Origin: Anseranas semipalmata
Taxonomy: Eukaryota > Chordata > Aves > Anseriformes > Anseranatidae
Length of the DNA stretch: 64,000 nt
Direction: 5' to 3'
NCBI GenBank assembly: GCA_013399115.1
Contig: VXAA01001244.1
Location: forward strand, 668,855 to 732,854
Part shown: piece after piece, positions 37,598 through 48,960 of the stretch
Numbering within the stretch: position 1 is the stretch's first letter
Layout of the letters: each line of letters starts with the position of its first letter
Program-made: the position numbers and the translations under genes
Notes under the pieces: generated by a model
The model's input: only the letters and a program-made list of their open reading frames with translations
Told to the model about the DNA's origin: nothing
The model's database searches: none

Positions 37598-37662
37598 AAC
37601 TGATAGAAATCAATATTCAGTGGATTAACATCTGTTTACACCAGGTGAGAATTTAGAACAAC
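37598..37662. mobile_element. Possible mini-element relic (TTTACACCAG type)
   Basis: TTCAGTGGATTAACATCTGT is followed by TTACACCAGGTGAGAATTTA. This resembles the same group of amniote palindromic elements as the piece about 400 bases upstream, which end in a GAGAATTTGGCCC-like sequence. It is degraded and only one arm is readable. Confidence 0.42.
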
Positions 37663-40600
37663 ACCGTAAACTAAACAGTGCAGACTGAATGTGAAATGAG
37701 TTTTCTGCAGATACTAGGGCTGGAGGGAATGCATAGCTGGTTTTCCAGTGTTAACCCTAACAGCTGTGTTTTTCGTCAGATTGGATTGACTGCAAGAATG
37801 GGGTTAGTTCAGCCCCCTGGTAGAATCTTAATTACAATTCCTTGTGTAACTGCCAACATATAATCTTATGGGTAATGATAGTTTATAGAAACATTTGACT
37901 TAAGGAAACTATAATTAGTGCTGTAATTGTTAGAGTAAGATTTGAAGGTTTTATTCACAGCTAGTAACTGACTATCAGTTCAACTTCTAGAAGTTACAGG
38001 GATCTGAAGCATGAATACATTCATTCTTCCGGGTGCATGTCCAAACAAGAAAAAAAAAAAAAAAAAAGACAATATAATGACACTGATGGAAAAGGAGGGG
38101 ATGGAGCAAACTGCAAATATGCCTCAGTAATGTGTCCTACTGTTAGATTGCCTAGAGAACGAGCCAAAGCTCATTCATGTCCAGATGTCCAGTGAAGTCT
38201 TCCTTTATTCGGCTAAGAACCTGAACTCCATGAAGGATCATCTTCCAAAATGAGGTGTGTGTACCCACAGTTCTATCACTCGTTAAAAGTGTTCCCTTTC
38301 CCATGCCTACTTTCTATACTCTAAAAGGTGGACGTATCTTCTTTTCTTAGACTACATTATCAGCTACAGATCTAAAAATCTCTTTCCCAAAGACACATTA
38401 TGTACATAAGACATGATTCATTTATCCAGCTTTCAATTAGCTTAAAGTTAAGCTAAGCCAGTCTAAGCCTAAGCCAATTCCTTAGCTTCTTTGTATAACA
38501 GATAAAAGGGCAAAGGCACTTCCAGAGAGTGATTTCCTCCATTTATCTTTGAACTGACGGACATATGCTTCTCTATGACTGCAGTCAATAGGTTCAGAGG
38601 CCTAACTATTATAAGGCAAAAATGAGATTTTACTCCAGAAGTAGTTTTGATGAAGACAAGTGGAAATATGAGGGGAAAAATGATAAATAATAGAGTTATG
38701 GACAAGGGCAAAAGCTTACTAAACACAGCTCTAAAGCTCCGATACTGGTTGGGGATAGATTTCTTTTGCTGAGACAAACCTCACAAGACATAAGCTATTT
38801 GTTTCATCCTATTAGAAGGATACAATATATGTGTATTCTGTGTCCATATTAACAAGACAAGTAATCGTTTTTCAAGACAAAGTCACTGAAAAAATTATTT
38901 TGCCTTCCCTCCCGCTTGCCCATACATGAGTTGAATTATTTTGGTTTTGTTTTTCCTGTCACAAGTGAAGGCATCACTAAAGAAAGCAAGTCATTTCTTC
39001 TGCTGTAGGATTTATCAGCTTGTGCCTTACAAATAAAGAAAGCTGATCTTGGGTCTTGGGCTGCTAGAAAGTTCCCATAAAAAAAGACATTCACAGAGAT
39101 ATAGGACTGGATCAGGGATTTATTGATTTTATCACACTGTTCCTGCAGAAGCATACCAGCTGCTTCAGAGAAAAGTACAGGAAGCTACACAGAAAGCAAT
39201 TATGAAATAACTTGCTGACAGGAAAAATTCTTACTAGCACCCATTAATTAGAGGTTATCTTATGTCCTGGAAGCATGAAGACTTACATCCTTTCCCAAAA
39301 GATTGTCATGCTATTTATAATTTATAATTATATTTATTTATAATTGATCTTCACTGGTTTTTAAACTGCATCTTAAAACATGTTTCTCAGCTCAGCTTTC
39401 AAGATTTAATGGCACAAAATGAACAGTGTTTATTTACAATGAAGATATAAACTCTTTTGTGTAAATCATACCAAATTCTTCATTATATCACAAATTATTG
39501 CTAAGGATAACGAGATTGAGTCTTCTGGCACCAAAAAATAAGCAGAGCTTTGAGGATTTCCCTCATAAATTCAACAGAATATAACCACATTTTGTAACAA
39601 TGAATTATAACAAACAAGATGACTTTTTCTACTTTAAAAATGTGCTATTAATTATTAACTGGATCAAACTTCTCTCCACTTACGTGATATTACGACAAAC
39701 ATGTTTGGGAAGTTTCCATCTCTGTATTTATGCCTGTCCCTCTCTGGCATACAACACTGGGGAATGCACTCGGGCTTGTGTTTGACAAGTAGAAATATAA
39801 ACTAGACAATTGTAGCCCTGAAGCTGGAGATTGCAGACGTGTAATGCTGGTGAGAAAATCCCAGCCGGGCTCCCTTACAATGTTTAAATATAACTGTATG
39901 TCACCCTAGGCAATTACAACCGGCTTGCTGTTTCTCCCAGTCATCACTAAGTCTCCTACTGCTTTTACAACTGATCTTTAAAGTAGCACAGCAGCCTACG
40001 GGGCTGATCACGGTGTAGCCCAAGAACTAGGGCACACAGTGTTACTATAGTTGTGTTCCTATGCCACTGATGCCAAAAATTATCTGAGAAGCTGAGATCA
40101 AGCACTGGCTTTTGGCAAAGCAGGCAGTGGCTGGGCTGCTCCCAGCACTCCCAGTTCAATTTTGTAACTGGTTGGCCATCTGACTTCCAGGTGAAGGGTT
40201 GAGGAAAAGGTCCCAGAGGCTGACTGTGCTCCTCCTAATCTCCCTAAATAGGAAGTTTAAATTTCCCTTCCTCCTAAGCAGGGGGAGATGAAGGGAGATT
40301 AAGAGGACCATGGACAGCCTCGAGATGGATGATGTTTCCGTTGGTTTTGTTCTCAGTTTTGGGGTGGTAGTGTTCAATATTACCCTTGCTGCTGTAAGCC
40401 ATCCCCACGTGCAACTCTAGCATGCTGCCTGTTGTTTCAGCCGGGAAGGGAGAAGTCCCAGCCTGCCTCTGCAGCCACTGGCTGCCATGTAAGGAGCCCC
40501 TGGGGTTTGCCTGGAGCCCGCCGCGGCCAAGATGCCACAAACCAGGTTTGCTTTTCACTTAGGAGACCCCTTGTGTCAAAAAGGGTCTGATCCAATCTCA

Positions 40601-41773
40601 TGCGCCTTGAAAGCTGTCAAACCGTCTGTGGCTTAAATCAAAGAGCCGTTTTACATTTCTTGTCATGTATGTCAGCGATTGCCCTTTCAAAGCATACAAA
40701 TATTGCCTTTGTTTTTGTGACAGACACTGTTCTGCCCAAACCTCTCAACACTCCTGGTGTGGTTTCTGTGATTTTTTTTCTGCTGGAACTTCCTGCCACA
40801 TCTGTTACTAAACAGAAACCCAAAAGGAAATCAGCTTTCACCTGTCAACTGCCATGTGCATATGACCTCCCTTTTTCCATCACTTTCCATTAATGTCTTT
40901 CATCATTTCAAGGTCTTTTACATATTTAGTTCTTTTTCTGTCTGCTTGTTTGCGAAGTCCCTTTTTCCTTTTTAGCTGCAGCCCCTTTGTTTGTCATGTT
41001 TACTGCATCGACTCTACACACAACGCTGGCTCCTGTTTGTCCTTGGGAAGTGCATCCTTTGGCCTCAGGAAGAGGTCTCCCCAGCTGTGTTCCAGTGGTG
41101 GCCTTCCTATGAGGACGGGCGCCTTTGGCATCTACTGCTGCTTACCAGCCCTGCTCTGCAGCACTCTGGTTTGTGCAACAGCTGTTTGGCTTGCGGTGCT
41201 CGACGGTTTTCTCCACCCTACTGACCCAGAGCTGCAAAACAGCCCTGACTTGCAAAAAAACAGATGGGTAGAGTAGAGATGTGAGGTTTTTTTTATTGTT
41301 GTTTTTTTGTGACTCCAAAGACCCAGAATTCAAGCAGATTTGGCAGATATTGTATACTGTACAGCAAGAAAAATCCCTAAATGCATAGGCAGAGTATTTC
41401 AGATGGAAGAAGCTTAACCAGAAATTGTGTGTACTCATTGCACAACAGTTGCTCCACATTACACAGCTCAGATTTACATACTTCCCAAAACTTCCCAGTG
41501 TAAATAAACTGTAAGTCTATACTACTTATGAGCATGGAAACACACAGCACTTAAAAATGGCCAATGCAACTACCATAAATACACAAAAAATTAAGTAACT
41601 GCATGTCATCAGAGGCCAACTGCTAATGTGGAAGATCGATATTGCTTGAATCTATTAATCATTCAAATCTGATTCTTCTCAAACTGACATCAGATTACTA
41701 TTATTATTACCAGAACTCAGTGAAGTTCTAATTTCATTTGGGTAACATATTTTTACATACCTAAAAGTACAGG
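37663..41773. other. Unique non-coding sequence
   Basis: No gene is supported. Frames at 38469-38777 (-, 102 codons), 40274-40558 (-) and 40893-41276 (+, 127 codons) have no recognised domain. The last is hydrophobic and Cys-rich, as pyrimidine-rich DNA often gives. Confidence 0.6.
38050..38067. repeat. Poly(A) run, 18 bases
   Basis: Uninterrupted A run in unique sequence. Confidence 0.9.
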
Positions 41774-41835
41774 AGGAAATCTTGCCCCACAGAACTCAAT
41801 ACAAGATTAGCCATTGACTTCAGTAGAACTAAACA
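41774..41835. mobile_element. Possible palindromic mini-element relic
   Basis: GGAAATCTTGCCCCACAGAA is followed by CCATTGACTTCAGTAGAACT. This resembles a degraded copy of a sauropsid palindromic element with a CTTGCCCC-like end and an ATTGACTTCAATGG-like core. Only one arm and part of the core are recognisable. No target duplication is visible. Confidence 0.4.
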
Positions 41836-42199
41836 TTTACCCATAGAATTTTCCTTTCTCTTCTGGCCTCCTCTGTCTAGGGCTTAATAAAATATTGAGA
41901 AGCTCAGAAAATAGCCACTTTATTTCCAGCTTCTCTGAGGGGTCTGTCTCATGGGAATTTGGAAGCTTGAGATTACTGGGAGTACAGTTTTCATGGGGCT
42001 GCCATCAAACTGCTCACAGCAGCATCAGAATACTTATGCAAAGACTTTCTTTGGAGGTTTTTGAAAGTATGTCTTCTCACTAAATACTTTGTTAGGTACT
42101 TTCCAGAGGAATCTTTATGTTCATGACCTGACTTGGAAAACATCTCTTAGATGCAGTATTGGTTTCCAGCAAGGTTCTGCCTAGCTCATTTTGGTTTCC

Positions 42200-42312
42200 A
42201 TGAGACACAAAGAGCTCATGTGACTGGCCCAGGGTGACTCAGATCCTCAGCTGGTATTAGATGCCGGCAGCCTCCTGGCACTCAGACCTCCCATCTGACC
42301 ACATAACCACAT
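42200..42312 (+). mobile_element. MIR SINE (CORE-SINE) relic
   Basis: The plus strand follows the 3' half of the MIR consensus. It has GAGACACAAAGAGCTCATGT, GACTGGCCCAGGGTGACTCA, a body with TATTAGATGCCGGCAG, CTCCTGGCACTCAGACCTCC and ACCACATAACCACA. The tRNA-derived head with A and B boxes is not recognisable, so this is a 5'-truncated, non-coding, immobile fossil. MIR predates the bird/mammal split and survives at low copy in birds, which fits. Flanking duplications are not visible. Confidence 0.82.
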
Positions 42313-45300
42313 ATCCTCATAACAATAAAGCTCTCTGAACTTTTTTCTTTTGTTTGATTTTCTGCATGCATGGGCTGTTGTTGTGCCTTACATGTTATGT
42401 TATGGTAATACGCATAATCTGTGTGTTGTTCCAGCTCTGCTTCTTTCTTTGTTGTTTTCTCCCTGGGTGAAACCTGCTCCTCTTTAAATTCAACTAAATC
42501 TTTTTCATTATGCAAAAAGTGCCAAGATTTGGCCCATTGCACATTCTTTGTTTTATCCAGCAGTTAGTCAGCGTATCTAATATAATTCTATATATATTCA
42601 CCCCCTTTATATATCCATCCCCCCACCAGTTACATGCTTTAATAGTGTAAATGAGGCACTGGTTTTTGAGGACACAAAAAGGACTTTTTATTATTTTAGC
42701 TGCCATTTCAGTGCTTTACTTTCAACTGACCCTTACCAACTTCCATCCAGAAAGTTTACTTCTGCACAGTTAAATATATAAACACACACCCACACACTTA
42801 TCTCCATGTTCATATGCATCCACACAAATAAACATTTCCAAACATTTCTGGGTGATGGTGAGTTGCTGTCTCTGAGAAACAGGCGTATGGACAACATGGA
42901 GCACCATATGGTCCCCAGAGGATGTGCGAGCCGGTGTAAGGGACGGCGTTGACTCCTGAACACTGAAGAAACTGCCATGAGAATGACAGCAATCTACAGT
43001 GGAGATAATTTACAGGGTAGTGTTATGTTTATGTCTGCCTGTGAAACCTCTGTTATAGCCAGCTTAGTTTTTGACATATACAGCAGAAAGATGTACTTCT
43101 GAGAATCATTTTTAGTTCAAGTAAATAAGAAATTCCTGATACCACCACATGGGTGGCATTTTTTATTTTGAAACAATGAGACCCACAAGAGGTGCTTCAG
43201 AGAATAATGATGAGGGAGTTAGAGTGTTAATAAGCTTCCATTTTTACATTTTGTAAATGTAAAACTTCTGGGAGGCAGGTTCTGTTTCATTTTTCAACAT
43301 GCTGTCAATTGGACATAAATAGATGAACTGAGCTGCTCAGGAGCTGGTTTCTACAGTTACTTCACTCCCAAGACAGTGTGAGCTGCTAGATTCTGAGCAG
43401 CATTAAAGTCTTGTCACAGTATTTAGCAAAGTGGAATGCTAGAGCTTGGACAAGCAGCTTCTCAGGTCCTTCCCAGTGTCACAAAGAGAAACACTAGCAG
43501 GATGGGACTCCGAAGTTAAAAGTGATTTTCTGACCTTCCAACCAACTTCTGTTTATGGGTACTGGTTCCCTCTGATTATCCTCCAAGGAGTTTATGCACC
43601 TAAATCTCCTTGATGTTAGGCACTGAAGAACTGAAGTCATTACTTCTATCTACACATAACGTCTTGATTTTGTACTTCCCGGTCTCTGCCTTCCTCTCCC
43701 TTCAAATGCACAGAAAGCTGACCACTGTCTTATGCTCACACAGCTTCAGCTGGGTGGCTGGGGAAGAACTACAACCCAGAGCAACCTCCAGCATGGCAGT
43801 TGGCCACACTGTTAGAAGCACGAGATGTGGTTTGTCTTATCTACCATGACAAGAAGAACTCCTTTTTCCTAGGATAATACTCTTTTTTTTTTTTTTCTAA
43901 ATAACAATTTGACTTTTCTCTTTCTGACTAACTTTTGAAAGAGAGTGGCCATCACCACGCTCCCCTGTGAGCAGAGTAATGCATCAGCAAGTGTTAGATG
44001 TAATCTGGGAATGTTTCCCTCCTGGAGGCCTCATGGGGTGAGGTGGGGAACATCTACCTTTGGAGCCTTGGTGGAGCGGACGACATGCCCGGCTGCTTGG
44101 CTGTGCCAGGGCTGAGGCAATCCTGGGTTTGCAAAAGGGTCCAAAACCAGACGAAACTGTCAAAAAGTGACAGCGCATGTAGTTCAGAGGCCTCTGAGGT
44201 AAGGCAATAAATGATGAGTGGTTTCCATGATCTCACCTTTTGACTTAGCAGCCCTATTTAGTCTGTGACTGTTTACATGGAGCTAGCCCTTAGAAACTTG
44301 CTCAGTGCAAGGCAAGAAGTGTTTGCCCTGGATAAGAACAGGCCTTTCATGTCTTCTTTTAATGCTTTTAAGGCTATCTATGAACTTACAGCCCTCTGTT
44401 TTTCCCAGTAGACTATATCTGCAAAAGGGTATCTTGGTAAAGCCACCAGTCCTGAAGCCTACGAAGGAAAGGATATTTACCATACAACAGCTCATGTCAC
44501 AGCTTTAACAGATGCTGCTTTACTAACTAACTGTAGACAAAGGTTTGCTCGTTCAGAGGGTTTTCCCTAAGCAGTGAACAAGAAGGATGAACGTTTTTTT
44601 TATTTTTCCTAAAATTTCCTTTTGAACAGCACATCCGGAAAATGTTGCTGGAACAAGCACAGCGGAAACTCTGAATCTGGATTTGCCACATTGAGAGCAG
44701 GGACTTACTGCTTTAGATCCCCTCAAAAACCAAGTAAAATGTGCAGTTTTTCTAGGTTTTGGGGTTTCTGCCAGTGAAGCTTCCAAACTGCCTACAACCC
44801 TGCTCCTGCACATAATGAAACTGAGCTTTAATGTCATTGAGAAGCCTGGTACCTACCTCTGCCTGCAGTCATAGCAGGCTTCATAGTATTCCCTGCGTGT
44901 CAGCCCTGCGTAGATTTGCTCTAACTTACCCATCCTTACAGAAAAGAAAATATTCCCTTTCAGTTGCAATCAAATATAAGAACAGGGCAGTTTAAACCAG
45001 GATGTCACACTGTCATTTTAGGTGAAAATGCTAGCACTTCCCTCAGGAATGTAGTGACTCAAATCCCTAAATAAAACAAAACCAAATAAATAATAACAAT
45101 AACAAACCCAATACATCTAAATTCCAAAGCGGTGATTCAAATGTGTATTTCAGCTATTTCCCATAGACTATTGATTAAAGTAATGTAAATTTACCTGTAA
45201 TGTAAAACCCCAGGAATATTTTTTTTCCTTTGGTTGAGGTGACTCAACACTTACCTCCCACAGACATGCTCTAACCCTAACCACTAAAATGTATGGTTTT

Positions 45301-47406
45301 CTGAAGTGGGGAATTTCTCATGTTAAAGGTATTTCGCTTTGCATGGAACAACTAAATAGTCTTTGGGCAAGTGAGAGTACCTGAACAGGATTCTTTAGCC
45401 TATGTTTAAGAATATTAATCTTCCATAAAGTGGGGGTTGGCTGTCCCACATGTCACACACTAGCAAGTAGTTTGCAGGTGTTGCCAACAGAGGAAGGTGA
45501 AGAAAGGAGCTTTTCTATTTCTTGAGCAAGTACTTGAACCACAAGCCCCATGCTGTTTTTTTCTTTTAATTGGTTGATTAAGAAAGCCCACTTGGAAAAA
45601 AGCTGGGAGTAAGTGAGCTGCCCCGGCCAGCTTGTGAGAAGAAGGAGTTTGCTCTGGCTTCAACTGGGTGTGGGGGCAACTGGTCCCCAGCCCTCGTGCT
45701 GTATGGTGCGGTTCTCTGGCCTTCAGTCTGCATATCCGAGCGGTTCCTACCAACTGCCTGGATCATTTTGCCTCTTCGGTTCCAGTGGCTACCAGCAGTG
45801 TCTTATTTTCATTGCAACCTATGTCCTGGCTGTACCCTGTTGTGTGCTTTCTCTGTCAGTACTCTGGTCACCTCTGATACAATCCTGGTGTGACAGCTTC
45901 TCACAATTGCACATCTCAGGAAACTGTTTACTCAGGTCTCGTTAGTACTTATTTGATAAGAGCCTCACCTTGTAATGGGAGAGTCTATGACACTTTATAG
46001 GCCTCACAGTTATCATTTAGGAGCTACACATTTTCCATGGGTTGCTGGCTGAAAAGCCCTGCCTATGTGGCAATGCACATGATGAATTCTTTTTGGAATG
46101 AAAGTTGCCATGACTTCCAAACTGTGTGATGTTCATGTGTATTAGGCACAGTCTGAGCACATGTAACTAACTAGGCACCTAAGTTGGTGGTTGTCTTAGT
46201 TTCTGAACCTCAAATGGGTTGAAGGATATGGACGTACTGTGTTTGCTCTGCTCAGGTAGACGGGATGCACAGAAGCAGGGCACTGAACACCAGTTTTCTA
46301 GCAAAAATCAATTTCCTCAGGCCTCAGTGTTGCCAAAATGGACGACATGTGTTTGTTTTTTTTTTTTTCCTGGGTGATTTTTGAACTTTCTTGACTAATG
46401 TCTCCCAAGTTTACTTGCACATTCTTCAGTCAAATTTGGATACTGCTCTCACACCTGACCGGCTGTGATTTTAAGTGAATGTCAAGGTAATGTTAAAAGT
46501 TGACGTAAATTTAGATGCAGTGAGGAGCTTAAGTCTTCCCAAGCACACTTACGCTTATGCCCACAACCCTGTCTGATACTACTTGTCAGAGATTTAGGCC
46601 AAAACAGCTCTTCGATTTCCTGTTTTCCTCAAGGCTTTTAAACTATCCTCCTTCTTAATATACTTTGTTTATAAAGCCCTATGGCAATCTTACGGTATGG
46701 TGGAGCTGATCTAAAAATTCTCTTTTTAACGTGACTTTTCTGGCCTGAGCTCATACGTACAGTTGCCCACACATTTGCTAATGTGAGCATATGCTTTTCA
46801 AATATCTTTGAGGGGAAGGTCAGTTCTCTGTACCAAAAGCTTGTGAGTCAAGCTGTACTGATAGGCCTCTTTAACCTCAACCTTAAGCATCCTGAGCATA
46901 TCATTAGGAAGATTATCAAGGCCTCTGGGACGCCACTGGATTTCCTTATGTACCAAAAGGCCTGGCAGATCAAAGGAAGCATTACTTCAAATAGCTTGTG
47001 GCTTATCTAGTTCTCGCCCTAGCACCATTGACCTCTCAATCATCATATTTCCAGTAGGTATTGCTTTTAAGGACAACAGTTTTTACTCCAAGATGCTTGT
47101 TTTGACCTTTCTTGCTTTCCCAAAATTCATTATTAAAATGTGCAATTAAAAGAAATCACACATCCAATACTTGGTAAGTAAAATATGTTTAAAATAAGAA
47201 AACAATTGCAAGTCATAATGACTGCTTGGTTTTGCTAATGAAGTGACTAAGAGTATGAGCAAAGTCATGTTTGTTGTTTATAGATTTCTCTTGTACTTGG
47301 CAGAAAGTCTTCACAAACACTGAGGTCAATGATATTTGACCTTCTTTGGCATTATCCAGCTGAGATGTGAATGACTAAAGAAGGCTAAAAGGTTAGTCCC
47401 TGTTCT
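42313..47406. other. Unique non-coding sequence
   Basis: No gene is supported. Short frames at 42494-42992, 44283-44837 and 45460-45945 overlap others on the opposite strand and show no family. The 75-codon frame at 46783-47010 (+) is the most protein-like by eye but is unassigned. T runs lie at 43883-43896 and 46356-46368. An A/C-rich stretch lies at 45068-45112. Confidence 0.6.
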
Positions 47407-47466
47407 GCAGTTGCATCCGTATGTGGGTGTGCATGAACCTTCACACCCACACAGAGACGGAGAGAT
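47407..47466. repeat. Hairpin / inverted repeat, 9-bp perfect arms
   Basis: GTGGGTGTG (47423-47431) and CACACCCAC (47442-47450) are exact reverse complements around a 10-base spacer. Outside them, ATCCGT (47415-47420) faces ACGGAG (47457-47462) with one mismatch, though with uneven spacing. The surrounding words TCCCTGTTCTGCAG recall a sauropsid palindromic mini-element, so the hairpin may be the core of a decayed MITE. It could also fold in RNA. Confidence 0.6.
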
Positions 47467-47534
47467 GTCAGCTAAGTTTTTTCCAGCTGCAAGGCCCACC
47501 CGCATGGATTGATTGCAGGAATAGGTGCTAATAA

Positions 47535-47950
47535 ACTGATTCATGAGTCTGCTTTTTATAAAACTATATTATTCATCAGTTTAGAGTATTAATCACTTTG
47601 CTCTATATTTAAATTTCCTTCAGGGGCTTGTTATTTATTCTGTAGGTGTGCTTTAACATGTTTTAATATGAAATTCACTTTAATTTAATCATCCCTAAAA
47701 TATTTTCAAGTTCATTACTTACACTTAAATCTGACTGGAGATATATATATACAATAACCAAGGAACGTGTTTTTGTAAATAAGATTTTTAACCTTTACCT
47801 TTTTAAAATTACAGAGCTGGCAATTCGTGCCTAAATGACTCATTTGAAGAATTAAAAATAAGGCACATAATTGTTACTGCAACATATCTATTTCAGTTGA
47901 GCATCAGCTGCCATTTCCATTGTAAGTCCCATTTTCATGGCTATATAATT
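47535..47950. promoter_or_regulatory. Candidate conserved non-coding stretch
   Basis: This is AT-rich, repeat-free apart from a short TA run near 47744. It holds motifs such as AATGACTCATT (AP-1-like, 47835-47845), CATAATTGTTACTGCAA and CATGGCTATATAATTTGA (SRF/TATA-like). It is offered only as a place to look for conservation. Confidence 0.2.
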
Positions 47951-48219
47951 TGATGTGTTCAATTATATGGAGCTTAAACTTTACTTAGTACTCTTGACTT
48001 AACAAATAAGCATTGCAATTCAAAGTTAAACCACTAAGTACTCATGACTGGTTCAAAAAGTGCCATCTAACAATAAAAGGATAAGATTTGTGTACTAAGG
48101 TTTTCATACAGATGGTAAAAAGGAACATGATAAAATAATGTTTTAGGTAGGTTCAGTTTGAATTAAATGACTGTGACATTTTAACTGCATTTTAACCTAA
48201 ATATTTTGTTACTTCCACT

Positions 48220-48342
48220 CTTTTTCTTTTTCTTTTTCTTTTTCTTTTTCTTTTTCTTTTTCTTTTTCTTTTTCTTTTTCTTTTTCTTTTTCTTTTTCTT
48301 TTTCTTTTTCTTTTTCTTTTTCTTTTTCTTTTTCTTTTTCTT
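48220..48342. repeat. (CTTTTT)n hexanucleotide microsatellite
   Basis: About 20.5 uninterrupted copies of CTTTTT, with a C every sixth base from 48220 to 48340. On the other strand it is AAAAAG, a pure purine tract. No interruptions are visible, which suggests recent expansion or ongoing slippage. All six frames through it give only low-complexity peptides. Confidence 0.98.
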
Positions 48343-48561
48343 AATTAACTTCCAAACACCACACCATCCCAACAGCTGGACTATGTATCATCTACCAGAT
48401 ATCATCAGTCTCTCATCCTTAGGAAGACTTGGTATGTAAACAGTTTAATACTAATTAGCTGCAATTAAAATCAGTATCAGACAAAGAAAACACAGGTTTT
48501 ATATAGTGGTCCAGAGCCTTTTTAGTCAGACCCAGATATATTTTTAAAAATATGAGCAATG

Positions 48562-48630
48562 TAATCCCAAATTCTGTCTCATTTAAGTCAATGGTAGCTG
48601 TCTTCTAACCCTGACTTTAGCAGATGGAAA
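48562..48630. mobile_element. Possible mini-element relic
   Basis: AATCCCAAATTCTGTCTCAT runs into TTAAGTCAATGGTAGCTG. This is like the arm and the AAGTCAATGG core of a sauropsid palindromic element. The second arm is not convincing, so the call is tentative. Confidence 0.35.
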
Positions 48631-48942
48631 TGTACTCTTCATACTCTACTGTCATGTGGATGTTGAATTCATCAAAACTCCAGTGGCATACAAAAACATG
48701 GAAAGAAAGTCAGCAAAACCTATTGTTTTCAAGTAGATAAACCCAAGCTATTAGTGTCAGCTAGTCTAAGAGGATTTGTGCATAAAGGGAATAAATAGTT
48801 ACCATGTGAGAACTGTATTTGTCACTGTTGCTCTCAGAGACACAAATCAGAATTCAAACTGGTGTACCTGTAAGGTCTGTGTGTATAAAAGCAGATGGGA
48901 TTATCAGACAATCTGAAAGCAGAACATGTTTTTTTCTTCTTC

Positions 48943-48960
48943 TTTTTTTTTTTTTTTTTT
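48943..48960. repeat. Poly(T) run
   Basis: T run preceded by a TTCTTCTTC lead-in, with no element attached. Confidence 0.85.

Noticed and set aside
40893..41276. 127-codon plus frame, hydrophobic and Cys-rich, could suggest a membrane protein
   Set aside because: Pyrimidine-rich DNA naturally encodes Phe, Leu, Ser and Cys; two other frames are open over the same bases and no known motif is present.
43588..43630. GCACCTAAATCTCC with TTAGGCACTG as a hAT mini-element relic
   Set aside because: Too short and lacking recognisable ends; similarity rests on one phrase.
45271..45283. Interstitial telomere-like CTAACCCTAACC
   Set aside because: Only two units, easily chance.
46783..47010. 75-codon plus frame that reads somewhat like a protein
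   Set aside because: No family recognised, short, no supporting context; listed only within the surrounding segment.
48181..48439. Poly-Lys and poly-Phe reading frames over the CTTTTT array
   Set aside because: Artefacts of translating a microsatellite.
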